Part shown: one piece after another, positions 42,718 to 52,626 of the stretch | Layout: each line of letters opens with the position of its first letter | Numbering within the stretch: position 1 is the stretch's first letter | Notes under the pieces: generated by a model | What the model saw: the letters and a program-made list of their open reading frames with translations, nothing else | What the model was told of the DNA's origin: nothing | Databases searched by the model: none | Source of the DNA: Paraburkholderia phenazinium | GTDB taxonomy: Bacteria > Pseudomonadota > Gammaproteobacteria > Burkholderiales > Burkholderiaceae | Length of the DNA: 64,000 nucleotides | Direction of reading: 5' to 3' | Assembly: GCF_900100735.1 (NCBI RefSeq) | Contig: NZ_FNCJ01000019.1 | Span: forward strand, 96,588-160,587 | Program-made: the position numbers and the translations under genes

Positions 42718-43938
42718 ATGTCTATCTTTTCTACCAAGCGCCATCGTCTGGCGCTAGCCGTTCTGACTGTTGTCGTGATCGCCGGGCTCGGCACGTTCGG
42801 CGCGATTCGCGTCGACGCGAGCGCGCCCGCCCAGTCCGCGCCGGCCATCGTGCCGGAAGTGGACGTGGCGGCGGTGATCGAGAAGACCATCACCGACTGG
42901 CAAACCTATTCGGGGCGCCTCCAGGCCGTCGAGAAGGTCGAGGTGCGTCCGCAGGTGTCGGGCACGATCGTGTCGGTGAATTTCAAGGACGGTGCGCTCG
43001 TGAAGAAGGGCGACACGCTGTTCGTGATCGATCCGCGCCCGTATCAGGCGGAAGTCGACCGTGCGGCCGCGCAACTGGCTGCTGCGCAAGCGCAAGCGGG
43101 CTATACGCAAAGCGACTGGGAGCGCGCGCAACGCCTGATCGGCGATAACGCGATCGCCAGGCGCGACTACGACGAGAAGCAGAACGCCGCGCGCGGCGCG
43201 AGCGCCAACGTCAAGGCCGCCCAGGCTGCGCTCGAAACGGCGCAGATTAACCTTGGCTATACCAAGGTTATTGCGCCGGTCTCGGGCCGCGTCTCGCGCG
43301 CCGAAATCACCGTGGGCAACGTCGTTAGCGCTGGCGCAAGCTCGCCGCCGCTGACGACGCTGGTGTCGGTCTCACCGATCTACGCCTCGTTCGATGCCGA
43401 TGAGCAGACCTACCTGCAATACATCGGCCGCGAAAAGGACGGCACCAAGGTGCCGGTGCAACTGGGGCTCGCCGATGAGTCGGGCTACTCGCGCACCGGG
43501 GTGATCGATTCGGTCGACAACCAGCTCGATACCTCGTCCGGCACGATCCGCGTGCGGGCACGCTTCGACAACCAGGACGGCACGCTGATTCCGGGCCTGT
43601 ACGCCCGCATCAAGGTGAGCGGCAGCGCGCCGCATCCGGCGCTGCTGATCGACGACGCCGCAGTGGGTACCGATCAGGACAAGAAGTTCGTCTTCGTTGT
43701 CGACAAGAGCGATCACGTCGCTTACCGCGAAGTGTCGCTTGGCGCGATGCAAGGCAACCTGCGCGTGGTCAAGTCGGGCCTGCAAAGCGGCGACCGGATC
43801 GTCGTCAACGGTACGCAGCGAGTGCGTCCGGGCGAGACGGTGCGCGCTCATGCGGTGCCGATGAACGGCGACGACGCTGCGGACAACGCGTCGGTAGCAC
43901 AGACGCAGGGGCGTGCGAAAACGCAGAACAACTCGTGA
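42718..43938 (+). CDS. ceoA: RND efflux periplasmic adaptor
   Basis: A 406-residue membrane fusion protein. An N-terminal membrane anchor (LALAVLTVVVIAGLGTFGAI) is followed by the lipoyl/barrel-sandwich halves (VEVRPQVSGTIVSVNFKDGA, LGYTKVIAPVSGRVSRAE), an alpha hairpin rich in Ala/Gln (~115-180), and beta-barrel segments (GTLIPGLYARIKVSG). It links the inner-membrane pump to the outer-membrane channel. CCGGGAG lies before the ATG. Synteny supports CeoA; MexE/AcrA-like proteins are homologous. Confidence 0.92.
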   Translation: MSIFSTKRHRLALAVLTVVVIAGLGTFGAIRVDASAPAQSAPAIVPEVDVAAVIEKTITDWQTYSGRLQAVEKVEVRPQVSGTIVSVNFKDGALVKKGDTLFVIDPRPYQAEVDRAAAQLAAAQAQAGYTQSDWERAQRLIGDNAIARRDYDEKQNAARGASANVKAAQAALETAQINLGYTKVIAPVSGRVSRAEITVGNVVSAGASSPPLTTLVSVSPIYASFDADEQTYLQYIGREKDGTKVPVQLGLADESGYSRTGVIDSVDNQLDTSSGTIRVRARFDNQDGTLIPGLYARIKVSGSAPHPALLIDDAAVGTDQDKKFVFVVDKSDHVAYREVSLGAMQGNLRVVKSGLQSGDRIVVNGTQRVRPGETVRAHAVPMNGDDAADNASVAQTQGRAKTQNNS

Positions 43939-44002
43939 GCCCAGTGCTTAACGGTTGCTTCTTGCGCGCCGCGACCCAGCGCTTCAATTTCAAGAGCCTC
44001 TC

Positions 44003-47000
44003 ATGAACATATCCAAATTCTTCATCGACCGGCCGATCTTCGCGGGCGTGCTATCGGTCCTGATCCTGCTGGCGGGCATTATTTCGCTCTTCAAGCTGCC
44101 GATCTCCGAGTACCCGGAAGTGGTGCCGCCCTCGGTGGTGGTGCACGCGCAGTATCCGGGCGCCAACCCGAAGGTGATCGCCGAAGCGGTGGCTTCGCCG
44201 CTCGAAGAGCAGATCAACGGCGTCGAAAACATGCTGTATATGCAGTCGCAAGCCAATAGCGACGGCAACCTGACGCTGACGGTGACCTTCAAGCTCGGCA
44301 CCAATCCGGATCTCGCGACGCAACTGGTGCAGAACCGCGTCAACCAGGCGTTGCCGCGCCTGCCGGAAGACGTGCAGCGTCTCGGCGTGACGACCATCAA
44401 GAGCTCACCGACGCTGACGATGGTGGTCCACCTGATCTCGCCGAACAACCAGTACGACATGACGTATCTGCGCAACTATGCGCTGTTGAACGTCAAGGAC
44501 CGGCTGGAACGCATCCAGGGCGTGGGTGAAGTGCAATTGTGGGGCGCGGGCGACTACGCCATGCGCGTGTGGCTCGATCCGCAGAAGGTGGCGCAACGTG
44601 GCCTCACCGCTACCGACGTGGTCAATGCGATTCGCGAGCAGAACATCCAGGTGGCAGCCGGTGTAATCGGCGCTTCGCCTTCGGTGCCGGGCACGCAGTT
44701 GCAGCTGTCCGTGAATGCGCGCGGCCGTCTGCAGACCACCGGCGAGTTTGGCGATATCGTCGTCAAGACCGCACCGGATGGCGCCGTGACGTATCTGCGC
44801 GATATCGCGCGCATCGAACTGGCAGCCTCGGAGTATGGCCTGCGTTCGCTGCTGGACAACAAGCCGGCGGTGGCGCTCGCTATCAACCAGGCGCCGGGTG
44901 CGAATTCGCTCGCGATCTCGGACCAGGTACGCGAGCAGATGAAGGAACTGAAGGAAGACATGCCGGCGGGTGTCGACTACAAGATCGTCTATGACCCGAC
45001 GCAGTTCGTGCGCTCCAGTATCGAGGCCGTGATCCACACGCTGCTCGAAGCGATTGCGCTGGTGGTGATCGTCGTGATCGTGTTCCTGCAGACGTGGCGT
45101 GCGTCGATCATTCCGTTGATCGCCGTGCCGGTGTCGATCGTCGGGACCTTCTCGCTGCTGCTCGCCTTCGGCTTCTCGATCAATGCGTTGTCGCTGTTCG
45201 GCATGGTGCTGGCGATCGGGATTGTGGTCGACGATGCGATCGTGGTGGTGGAAAACGTCGAACGGAATATCGAAAGCGGGCTCAGTGCGCGTGATGCGAC
45301 GTATAAGGCCATGCAGGAAGTGAGCGGGCCGATTATCGCCATTGCGCTGACGCTGGTTGCCGTGTTCGTGCCGCTCGCCTTCATGACGGGCCTGACCGGT
45401 CAGTTCTACAAGCAGTTCGCGATGACCATCGCGATCTCGACGGTGATCTCGGCGTTCAATTCGCTGACCTTGTCGCCGGCCCTGTCGGCCATGCTGTTGC
45501 GCGGCCACGGCGCGAAGGAAGACTTGCTGACGCGTGTAATGAACCGTGTGCTGGGCCGCTTTTTCAAGGGCTTCAACAAGGTGTTCCGCAGCGGTTCGAC
45601 TGCCTATGGCCGTGGTGTGACTGGCGTCTTGCGGCGCAAGGGCGGCATGCTGGCGGTGTACGCCATCCTGCTCGGCGCGACGGCGTTTATCACCCATATC
45701 GTGCCGGGCGGCTTTGTGCCGGCGCAGGACAAGGAATACCTGATAGCGTTTGCGCAGTTGCCGAACGGCGCCTCGCTCGACCGCACCGAAAGCGTGATCC
45801 GCGATATGAGCGCGATTGCGCTGAAGCAGCCGGGTGTCGAAAGCGCAGTGGCCTTCCCGGGTCTGTCGGTGAACGGCTTCACCAATAGCTCGAGCGCGGG
45901 CATCGTGTTCGTCACGCTCAAGCCGTTCAAGGAGCGTGGCAACAAGGCGCTCTCCGCCGGGGCGATTGCCGGTGCGCTGAACCAGCAGTACGGCGCCATC
46001 AAGGATTCGTTCGTCGCCGTGTTCCCGCCGCCGCCGGTGTTGGGTCTCGGTACGCTGGGCGGGTTCAAGATGCAGTTGGAGGACCACGGCGCCCTTGGTT
46101 ACGCCGCGCTGAATGACGCAGCGCAAGCGTTCATCAAGAAGGCTGCCACCACGCCTGAATTGGGACCGACGTTCTCCAGCTATCAGATCAACGTGCCGCA
46201 ACTGAATGTCGATCTGGACCGCGTCAAGGCCAAGCAGCTCGGTGTGCCGGTGACGGACGTGTTCGACACGATGCAGATCTATCTGGGCTCGCTGTACGTG
46301 AACGACTTCAACCGCTTTGGCCGTGTGTATCAGGTGCGGGTGCAGGCCGACGCGCCGTACCGTCAGCATGCCGACGATATCGGGCAACTGAAGACGCGTA
46401 ATGCCGCAGGTGACATGGTGCCGCTGTCGTCGCTGGTGACGGTGACGCCGACCTTCGGTCCGGAAATGGTGGTGCGCTACAACGGCTACACGGCTGCCGA
46501 CATCAACGGCGGACCCGCGCCGGGTTACTCGTCGGGCCAGGCGCAGGCCGCGGCTGAACGCGTTGCTGCGGAAACGCTGCCGCGTGGCGTGAAGCTCGAA
46601 TGGACCGACCTGACGTATCAGCAGATCATCGCTGGCAATGCGGGCATGTGGGTGTTCCCGATCAGCGTGCTGCTGGTGTTCCTCGTGCTGGCCGCGCTGT
46701 ACGAAAGCCTGACGCTGCCGCTTGCGGTGATCCTGATCGTGCCGATGAGCCTGTTGTCCGCGTTGACCGGCGTTTGGCTGACGCACGGCGACAACAACAT
46801 CTTCACGCAGATCGGCTTGATGGTGCTGGTGGGGCTGGCCTCGAAGAATGCGATTCTGATCGTCGAGTTCGCTCGCGAACTCGAACACGATGGTCATACG
46901 CCGCTGTCGGCGGCGATCGAAGCGAGCCGCATGCGGCTGCGCCCGATCCTGATGACCTCGATCGCTTTCATCATGGGTGTAGTGCCGCTGGTGCTGTCGA

Positions 47001-47188
47001 GCGGGGCCGGTTCGGAGATGCGTCATGCGATGGGCATTGCGGTGTTCTTCGGCATGCTCGGCGTCACGCTGTTCGGCCTGATGCTGACCCCCGTGTTCTA
47101 TGTGGTGCTGCGTACACTTGCTGGCGGCAAGATTCACGTCGCGCAAAAGGACTCGCCGCACTACGCGTTGCCGGTAACGGACGCCTGA
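44003..47188 (+). CDS. ceoB: RND multidrug efflux pump, HAE1 type
   Basis: A 1061-residue proton-driven inner-membrane transporter with the usual 12 helices and two large periplasmic loops. Start MNISKFFIDRPIFAGVLSVL is typical. The proton-relay Asp pair lies in TM4 (GMVLAIGIVVDDAIVVVENV), a Lys-containing TM10 region is in GLASKNAILIVEFA, and pore residues follow the FKLGTNPDLA and FPPPPVLGLGTLGGF patterns. ATG 44003 is the standard start; upstream codons precede the real N-terminus. It should export drugs such as chloramphenicol, trimethoprim or fluoroquinolones by analogy with CeoB/MexF. Confidence 0.95.
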   Translation: MNISKFFIDRPIFAGVLSVLILLAGIISLFKLPISEYPEVVPPSVVVHAQYPGANPKVIAEAVASPLEEQINGVENMLYMQSQANSDGNLTLTVTFKLGTNPDLATQLVQNRVNQALPRLPEDVQRLGVTTIKSSPTLTMVVHLISPNNQYDMTYLRNYALLNVKDRLERIQGVGEVQLWGAGDYAMRVWLDPQKVAQRGLTATDVVNAIREQNIQVAAGVIGASPSVPGTQLQLSVNARGRLQTTGEFGDIVVKTAPDGAVTYLRDIARIELAASEYGLRSLLDNKPAVALAINQAPGANSLAISDQVREQMKELKEDMPAGVDYKIVYDPTQFVRSSIEAVIHTLLEAIALVVIVVIVFLQTWRASIIPLIAVPVSIVGTFSLLLAFGFSINALSLFGMVLAIGIVVDDAIVVVENVERNIESGLSARDATYKAMQEVSGPIIAIALTLVAVFVPLAFMTGLTGQFYKQFAMTIAISTVISAFNSLTLSPALSAMLLRGHGAKEDLLTRVMNRVLGRFFKGFNKVFRSGSTAYGRGVTGVLRRKGGMLAVYAILLGATAFITHIVPGGFVPAQDKEYLIAFAQLPNGASLDRTESVIRDMSAIALKQPGVESAVAFPGLSVNGFTNSSSAGIVFVTLKPFKERGNKALSAGAIAGALNQQYGAIKDSFVAVFPPPPVLGLGTLGGFKMQLEDHGALGYAALNDAAQAFIKKAATTPELGPTFSSYQINVPQLNVDLDRVKAKQLGVPVTDVFDTMQIYLGSLYVNDFNRFGRVYQVRVQADAPYRQHADDIGQLKTRNAAGDMVPLSSLVTVTPTFGPEMVVRYNGYTAADINGGPAPGYSSGQAQAAAERVAAETLPRGVKLEWTDLTYQQIIAGNAGMWVFPISVLLVFLVLAALYESLTLPLAVILIVPMSLLSALTGVWLTHGDNNIFTQIGLMVLVGLASKNAILIVEFARELEHDGHTPLSAAIEASRMRLRPILMTSIAFIMGVVPLVLSSGAGSEMRHAMGIAVFFGMLGVTLFGLMLTPVFYVVLRTLAGGKIHVAQKDSPHYALPVTDA

Positions 47189-47202
47189 AGAGGAAAACAA
47201 TA

Positions 47203-48744
47203 ATGAAGCACTATCAATCTCTGAGCGGTTGGGGCCGCGCCGCAGTGAGCGGTCTGCTGCTGGCGCTGCTCGCGGCCTGCTCGGTCGAGCCGACCTACAA
47301 GCGTCCCGACGTCGACACATCGGCGGCGTTCAAGGAAGCGCCCGTGATCGCGCCGCAAGACGCGGGCACGTGGAAACCGGCCCAGCCGGCGGACGATGCG
47401 CATCGCGGCGAATGGTGGCGGGTTTTTGGCGACCCGACGCTCAACGACCTGGAACAGCAGGCTGCGGCGGCTAACCAGGACCTGAAGGCGGCGGCGGCGC
47501 GGGTCCAGCAGTCGCGGGCGTCGTTGCAGGCAGCGCGCTCCGACTGGTTCCCGAAGCTCGATGCGGGCTTCGGCCCGACGCGCGAGACCTTGTCGCCGGC
47601 TTCGCAGTTCCTGCCGCAGAGCAATGGTCCTGAAACCACCACGCTATGGCGCGCGCAAGGCACGGTGTCGTACGAGACGGATCTGTTCGGCCGGGTGGGT
47701 TCCAACGTGAATGCGACGCAAGCTGATGCGCAGCAGAGCGAAGCGCTGTTCCGTTCGGTGCAGCTCGCGCTGCAGGCCGATGTGGCGCAAAACTACTTCC
47801 AGTTGCGCGAGCTCGATACGGACCAGAACCTGTACCGCCAGACGGTGGCGTTGCGCGAGGATACGCTCAAGCTGATCCAGCGCCGCTTCAACGAAGGCGA
47901 TATCAGCGAACTGGATCTGGCGCAGGCTCGCAATGAACTGGCGAGCGCCCGCGCGGATGCAGTTGGCGTGGCGCGGCAACGTGCTGCATCCGAGCATAGC
48001 CTCGCAATCCTGCTCGGCAAGGCGCCGGCGAACTTCTCGTTCCCGGAAACGCCGCTCGTACCGGTGACGGCACGCGTGCCGCCGGGGCTGCCTTCGGCGC
48101 TGCTCGAACGCCGCCCGGACGTGGCGGCCGCCGAACGTGCGATGGCTGCGGCAAATGCCCGGGTTGGTCTGGCGAAGTCGGCGTTCTTCCCGAAGCTCGA
48201 TATCACGGGTGCGGCCGGGTTTGAATCGGCTACGCTCGGCGACCTGTTCATGTGGTCGAGCCGTACCTTCCTGCTGGGGCCGTTCGCCGGCACGGCGTTG
48301 ACGCTGCCGCTGTTCGACGGCGGCCGACGCAAGGCGAACCTCGCCCAGGCGCGCGGCAAGTATGACGAAGACGTGGCGCAGTATCGTCAGCAGGTGCTGG
48401 TGGCGTTCAAGGAAGTCGAAGACAACCTCTCCGATCTGCGCTTGCTCGACGATCAGATTCAGGCGCAGAACGATGCGGTGAACGCCTCGCAACGCGCTGA
48501 GCATCTGTCGAAGACGCAGTATCAGGAAGGGCAGGTGAGCTACCTGGATGTGATCGACAGCCAGCGCCAGGTGCTGCAGTCGCAGTTGCAGGCGAGCCAT
48601 CTGGAAGGCACGCAGGCGGTCTCGACGGTCAATCTGATTCGCGCGTTGGGTGGCGGGTGGGGGAATATGCCTGCTTCGGATGCGCCTGTCGCGGCTGTGC
48701 CGGCTTCGGGTAGCGCTGCTGTGCAGCAGGTGGCGAAGCAGTAA
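47203..48744 (+). CDS. opcM: Outer-membrane efflux lipoprotein (OprM/OpcM type)
   Basis: A 513-residue TolC-like channel. Signal peptide with lipobox LLAAC (residues ~20-24) gives a lipidated N-terminus. Both halves of the outer-membrane efflux repeat are present (WWRVFGDPTLNDLEQQAAA, YFQLRELDTDQNLYRQTVA, LERRPDVAAAERAMAAANA, LPLFDGGRRKANLAQARG). It completes the tripartite pump with the two upstream genes, beginning 14 bases after the pump stop with AAGAGGAAA as ribosome site. A stem CAAGGTGC/GCACCTTG (48766-48800) follows. Confidence 0.94.
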   Translation: MKHYQSLSGWGRAAVSGLLLALLAACSVEPTYKRPDVDTSAAFKEAPVIAPQDAGTWKPAQPADDAHRGEWWRVFGDPTLNDLEQQAAAANQDLKAAAARVQQSRASLQAARSDWFPKLDAGFGPTRETLSPASQFLPQSNGPETTTLWRAQGTVSYETDLFGRVGSNVNATQADAQQSEALFRSVQLALQADVAQNYFQLRELDTDQNLYRQTVALREDTLKLIQRRFNEGDISELDLAQARNELASARADAVGVARQRAASEHSLAILLGKAPANFSFPETPLVPVTARVPPGLPSALLERRPDVAAAERAMAAANARVGLAKSAFFPKLDITGAAGFESATLGDLFMWSSRTFLLGPFAGTALTLPLFDGGRRKANLAQARGKYDEDVAQYRQQVLVAFKEVEDNLSDLRLLDDQIQAQNDAVNASQRAEHLSKTQYQEGQVSYLDVIDSQRQVLQSQLQASHLEGTQAVSTVNLIRALGGGWGNMPASDAPVAAVPASGSAAVQQVAKQ

Positions 48745-49188
48745 CTTTCCAGGTGGTTCGTATGGCAAGGTGCGCAGCGAGTGGGATGCTGAGCACCTTG
48801 TCTACAAGCCAAGGATAACTAATCTATTCACTCACGCACTCCACCATCGGAGTGCAGGCCGTGCCTTCTCGCGTCTCGATGGCCCAGGTCTTTATCTCCC
48901 GCCTTTGCGTTGTGCGATCTGCCAACGGCACCACATTCCCCTCACAATCCTGTCTAGACAAGAAATAGAGCGAACGTGCTTTATTCATGTCTACTTTCTT
49001 CATATTCCTTACATTTCGCTTGAAAATGGCGCTATTTAAGATTTTGTGCGCACAAACCCTAGTTGTCCGTGTGGAAATTGGACGACTATGATGTCTATAC
49101 AACTTGTCGACCGAATCGACAGGGCTGTGAGGCAGTTCGCTTTTACCCGCATTCAGCGCCATCAATCAAGTCAGTGTCTGGAGATCTC
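48745..49188 (+). promoter_or_regulatory. 444-bp leader of the amino acid importer with three GntR/HutC-like sites
   Basis: No gene is seen. Three related near-palindromes occur: CTTGTCTACAAG (48797-48808), TGTCTAGACAAG (48951-48962) and TGTCTATACAAC (49092-49103). They share TGTCTA-ACAA, resembling operators of GntR/HutC-type regulators. The last lies ~90 bases before the binding-protein start. The first overlaps the terminator-like stem after opcM. Regulator identity is inference. Confidence 0.45.
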
Positions 49189-49962
49189 ATGAAGAAGCTT
49201 GTCCTGTGCCTCGCCCTTGCCGCAATTGCAACCGGTGCTTACGCAAAAGACTGGTCAACGGTCCGCTTTGGCGTAGACGCCAGCTATCCCCCGTTTGAAT
49301 CGAAGGGCTCGGACGGCAAGCTCGTTGGTTTCGACATCGACCTCGGCAATGAAATCTGCAAGCGTCTGGCTGCGAAGTGCGTGTGGGTCGAAAACGACTT
49401 CGACGGCATGATCCCGGCACTGAAGGCGAAGAAGTTCGATGGCGTGCTGTCGTCCATGTCGATGACGCCGCAACGTGCGGAACAGGTTGCCTTCTCGGAC
49501 AAGCTGTTCAATACGCCGACGCGCCTCGTCGCCAAGAAGGGCTCGACGATCCTGCCGACGCCGGAATCGATGGCTGGCAAGACGATCGGCGTCGAGCAAG
49601 GCACGATCCAGGAAACCTATGCGAAGACCTACTGGGAGCCGAAGGGCGCCAAGGTGGTGTCATACCAGAACCAGGACCAGGTCTACACCGATCTGCTGTC
49701 GGGCCGTCTGGATGCGTCGCTGCAAGACGCGGTTGAAGCGAATCTCGGCTTCCTGAAGACGCCGCGCGGCACTGGCTTTGCCTTCGCCGGCAACGACATC
49801 ATCGACGAGAAGGTGCTCGGCAACGGCGCAGGCATCGGTATGCGCAAGGAAGACGCTGATCTGAAGGTCAAGGTCGACAAGGCGATTACCGACATGATCA
49901 AGGACGGCACGTACAAGAAGATCGAGCAGAAGTACTTCGACTTCGACGTGTACGGCAGCTAA
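49189..49962 (+). CDS. Basic amino acid ABC transporter binding protein (HisJ/ArgT-like)
   Basis: A 257-residue periplasmic protein. Signal peptide MKKLVLCLALAAIATGAYAK. The family 3 lysine/arginine/ornithine/histidine pattern is strong: VRFGVDASYPPFESKGSDGK, LVGFDIDLGNEICKRL, DFDGMIPALKAKKFDGVLSS, MSMTPQRAEQVAFSD. Asp residues at the site favour cationic amino acids. ATG 49189 has GGAG upstream. First gene of a J-Q-M-P-ordered cluster. Confidence 0.93.
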   Translation: MKKLVLCLALAAIATGAYAKDWSTVRFGVDASYPPFESKGSDGKLVGFDIDLGNEICKRLAAKCVWVENDFDGMIPALKAKKFDGVLSSMSMTPQRAEQVAFSDKLFNTPTRLVAKKGSTILPTPESMAGKTIGVEQGTIQETYAKTYWEPKGAKVVSYQNQDQVYTDLLSGRLDASLQDAVEANLGFLKTPRGTGFAFAGNDIIDEKVLGNGAGIGMRKEDADLKVKVDKAITDMIKDGTYKKIEQKYFDFDVYGS

Positions 49963-50098
49963 GCGTTTCTCTTCGATACCCGCGATCTACCAGCGGCACG
50001 GCGCAGCGCGTCGTCATCCGGTCGGCACCGTTTCTGAACCCTCGGTGCCGGACGGGTGCGCTCGCAGTCAAGCGCCGCGCCATCAAGGATACGTAGAC

Positions 50099-50788
50099 AT
50101 GTTCTTTCACGGCTTTGGCCCGCTTCTTCTGGCGGGTACATGGGAAACGGTCAAGCTGGCGGTGCTGTCTCTGGCGGCCTCGTTTGTACTCGGGCTGGCA
50201 GGCGCGGCGGCCAAGCTCTCGCCGAACCGGGTGCTGTCCCGCATCGGCACGCTCTATACGACGCTGATCCGCTCGGTTCCCGACCTCGTGCTGATGCTGC
50301 TGCTGTTCTACGGCATTCAGATCGCGCTCAACAATCTGACCGACTCGCTCGACCTCGCTCAGATAGACATCGACCCATTTGTGGCCGGGGTCATTACGCT
50401 CGGCTTTATCTACGGCGCCTACTTTACCGAGACGTTCCGCGGCGCTTTTCTTGCGGTTCCGCGCGGGCAACTCGAGGCAGGCTTCGCCTACGGCATGAGT
50501 TCATGGCGCGTATTTAGCCGGATCATGTTTCCGCAAATGATGCGTTTCGCATTGCCTGGAATCGGCAACAACTGGCAGGTGCTGGTCAAAGCCACCGCCC
50601 TCGTGTCGATCATTGGCCTCGCCGATGTCGTCAAGGCGTCGCAGGATGCGGGCAAGAGCACGCTGCAGTTCTTCTTTTTCACGTTGATCGCCGGCGCGAT
50701 TTATCTTGTGATCACGACGGTGTCGAACCTCGTATTGCTCAAACTGGAAAAGCGCTATTCAACGGGCGTGCGGAGGGCAGCACTGTGA
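50099..50788 (+). CDS. Amino acid ABC transporter permease (HisQ-like)
   Basis: A 229-residue inner-membrane permease starting MFFHGFGPLLLAGTWETVKL. Helices are evident (LAVLSLAASFVLGLAGAAA, PDLVLMLLLFYGIQIAL). The ATPase-contact loop is GQLEAGFAYGMSSWRVFSRI followed by MFPQMMRFALPG. AAGGA precedes ATG 50099; an upstream in-frame ATG at 50045 is less likely. Its stop overlaps the next permease start (GTGA). Confidence 0.92.
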   Translation: MFFHGFGPLLLAGTWETVKLAVLSLAASFVLGLAGAAAKLSPNRVLSRIGTLYTTLIRSVPDLVLMLLLFYGIQIALNNLTDSLDLAQIDIDPFVAGVITLGFIYGAYFTETFRGAFLAVPRGQLEAGFAYGMSSWRVFSRIMFPQMMRFALPGIGNNWQVLVKATALVSIIGLADVVKASQDAGKSTLQFFFFTLIAGAIYLVITTVSNLVLLKLEKRYSTGVRRAAL

Positions 50789-51498
50789 TTGAGATTCTCC
50801 GGCAATACTGGAAAAACTATCTGTATACCGACGGGTATCACTACAGCGGCCTCGTTGTCACATTGTGGCTCCTCGTCGCATCGATCGTGCTGGGTTTCTG
50901 TCTTGCTGTGCCACTGGCGGTGGCGCGCTCGTCGAGCAACCGCGCCATCTCCGGGCCGGTCTGGCTCTATACGTATGTGTTCCGCGGCACACCGCTGTAT
51001 GTGCAGTTGCTGCTCTGCTATACGGGCCTGTACAGCCTGCAGTTCGTACACTCCCACGAACTGCTCGATTCGTTCTTTCGTAACGCAATGAACTGCACGC
51101 TGCTGGCGTTTGCGCTGAACGAATGCGCCTATGCGACGGAAATCTTCGCCGGCTCCATCAAGGCAACACCTTACGGCGAGATCGAGGCAGCGCAGGCTTT
51201 CGGCATGTCCAGGTTCAAGCTGTACACCCGCATCATTCTGCCGTCCGCGTTGCGGCGCGCGTTGCCCAACTACAGCAATGAAGTGATCCTGATGCTGCAT
51301 GCAACCACGCTCGCTTTCACCGCTACCGTACCGGACATCCTGAAGGTGACGCGCGATGTCAACTCCGCCACCTACGCATCGTTCCATGCGTATGGCATTG
51401 CAGCGGTCCTCTATGCATCGATCGTTTTTACTCTGGTATGGGCGTTTCGTCGCATGGAAACACGGATGCTGGCATTTCTGAAACCTCAAGGGCATTGA
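50785..51498 (+). CDS. Amino acid ABC transporter permease (HisM-like)
   Basis: A 237-residue permease beginning with GTG inside the stop of the HisQ-like gene. Helices: LVVTLWLLVASIVLGFCLAV, YVQLLLCYTGLYSLQFV. The coupling loop reads YGEIEAAQAFGMSRFKLY followed by TRIILPSALRRALPN, the HisM signature style. It pairs with the preceding gene as the heterodimeric channel. Confidence 0.93.
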   Translation: MIEILRQYWKNYLYTDGYHYSGLVVTLWLLVASIVLGFCLAVPLAVARSSSNRAISGPVWLYTYVFRGTPLYVQLLLCYTGLYSLQFVHSHELLDSFFRNAMNCTLLAFALNECAYATEIFAGSIKATPYGEIEAAQAFGMSRFKLYTRIILPSALRRALPNYSNEVILMLHATTLAFTATVPDILKVTRDVNSATYASFHAYGIAAVLYASIVFTLVWAFRRMETRMLAFLKPQGH

Positions 51499-51571
51499 AT
51501 CGAACTGCCAAATGTCACCTGCGGCCAACTACGGCCACAGCGGCCGACCGCGAAGATGGAGTGTATCAAGC

Positions 51572-52339
51572 ATGTATAAGTTGACTGTCGACGATCTGCA
51601 CAAGAAATTCGGTGACAACGAGGTCCTCAAGGGCGTATCGCTCAAGGCGAAGGCCGGCGATGTCATCAGCATCATCGGGTCCAGTGGTTCAGGGAAGAGT
51701 ACTTTCTTGCGCTGCATGAATTTTCTTGAGCAACCTTGCTCCGGCCGCATCACGGTCAACGCGGACGAGATCCAGACTACGCCGGACAGGAACGGCTCGT
51801 TGCGGGTCCGCGATCCCAGGCAACTGCAGAAAATACGCACCAGACTATCGATGGTGTTTCAGCACTTCAACTTATGGGCACACATGACCGTGCTCGAAAA
51901 TATCGTTGAAGCGCCTATCAGTGTGCTGGGGCTGAGCCGTGCTGAGGCTGAGGCGCGAGCCCGCAAGTACCTGGCCAAGGTCGGGCTCACGACCGCCATG
52001 GAAGGAAAATATCCGTCCCATCTGTCCGGCGGACAGCAACAGCGCGTGGCCATTGCACGAGCGCTGGCGATGGAACCCGACGTGATGCTGTTTGACGAGC
52101 CCACTTCCGCGCTCGACCCGGAACTGGTCGGTGAGGTATTGAAAGTCATGCAGGCTCTCGCTGAAGAGGGGCGTACGATGATCGTGGTCACGCACGAGAT
52201 GGGCTTTGCTCGCAACGTGTCGAATCACGTGATCTTCCTGCATAAGGGAAAGATCGAGGAGGAAGGTCATCCGCAGGACATTCTTGTCAATCCCAAGAGC
52301 GAACGACTGGGGCAATTTCTCTCCGGCCATCTGAAGTAA
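51572..52339 (+). CDS. Amino acid ABC transporter ATPase (HisP-like)
   Basis: A 255-residue ATPase: Walker A GSSGSGKST, Q-loop MVFQHFNLWAHMTVLEN, signature LSGGQQQR, Walker B VMLFDEPTSALDPE, switch His in VVTHEMGFARNVS. The FNLW-H-M variant and the EEEGHPQDIL tail are typical of HisP. ATG 51572 with GGAG ~11 bases upstream. It energises the HisQ/HisM-like pair; a strong hairpin follows. Confidence 0.93.
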   Translation: MYKLTVDDLHKKFGDNEVLKGVSLKAKAGDVISIIGSSGSGKSTFLRCMNFLEQPCSGRITVNADEIQTTPDRNGSLRVRDPRQLQKIRTRLSMVFQHFNLWAHMTVLENIVEAPISVLGLSRAEAEARARKYLAKVGLTTAMEGKYPSHLSGGQQQRVAIARALAMEPDVMLFDEPTSALDPELVGEVLKVMQALAEEGRTMIVVTHEMGFARNVSNHVIFLHKGKIEEEGHPQDILVNPKSERLGQFLSGHLK

Positions 52340-52390
52340 GCGGGCTTGCCGTTCCCGCCACGGGAGCGAGCAAAGTTCGTCCACGAAAAT

Positions 52391-52419
52391 CGCGAGACGC
52401 CGCGCCGCGGCGTCTCGCG
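52391..52419 (+). terminator. Long perfect GC-rich hairpin after HisP-like gene
   Basis: 14-bp arms CGCGAGACGCCGCG (52391-52404) and CGCGGCGTCTCGCG (52406-52419) are perfectly complementary. No T-run follows, yet the stability and place, 51 bases after the importer operon, suggest a transcript end or 3' stabiliser. Confidence 0.5.
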
Positions 52420-52626
52420 TGCATGCCGCAAGCAGGTTCGCGATCCCATATCGCTTTGCGCGATTTCCTTTCCAAAATCCCTTCGTAGACCGCCGCCTGA
52501 CCTGCGTCTATCATGATTCGCGCCCATGCCCGGCGCACTCGTCAACGCATTCCGTTCGACGCCTTTCCTTATCCTGCTGGTCGCATTGCTGCCGCTCACG
52601 CGTTGACTGACTGTTCTGGAGATTTC

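Noticed and set aside
44405..47320. 971-codon reading frame on the minus strand across the RND pump gene
   Set aside because: It is the antisense shadow of ceoB: Arg/His/Gln-rich, no known motif, and the plus strand encodes a complete 1061-residue pump.
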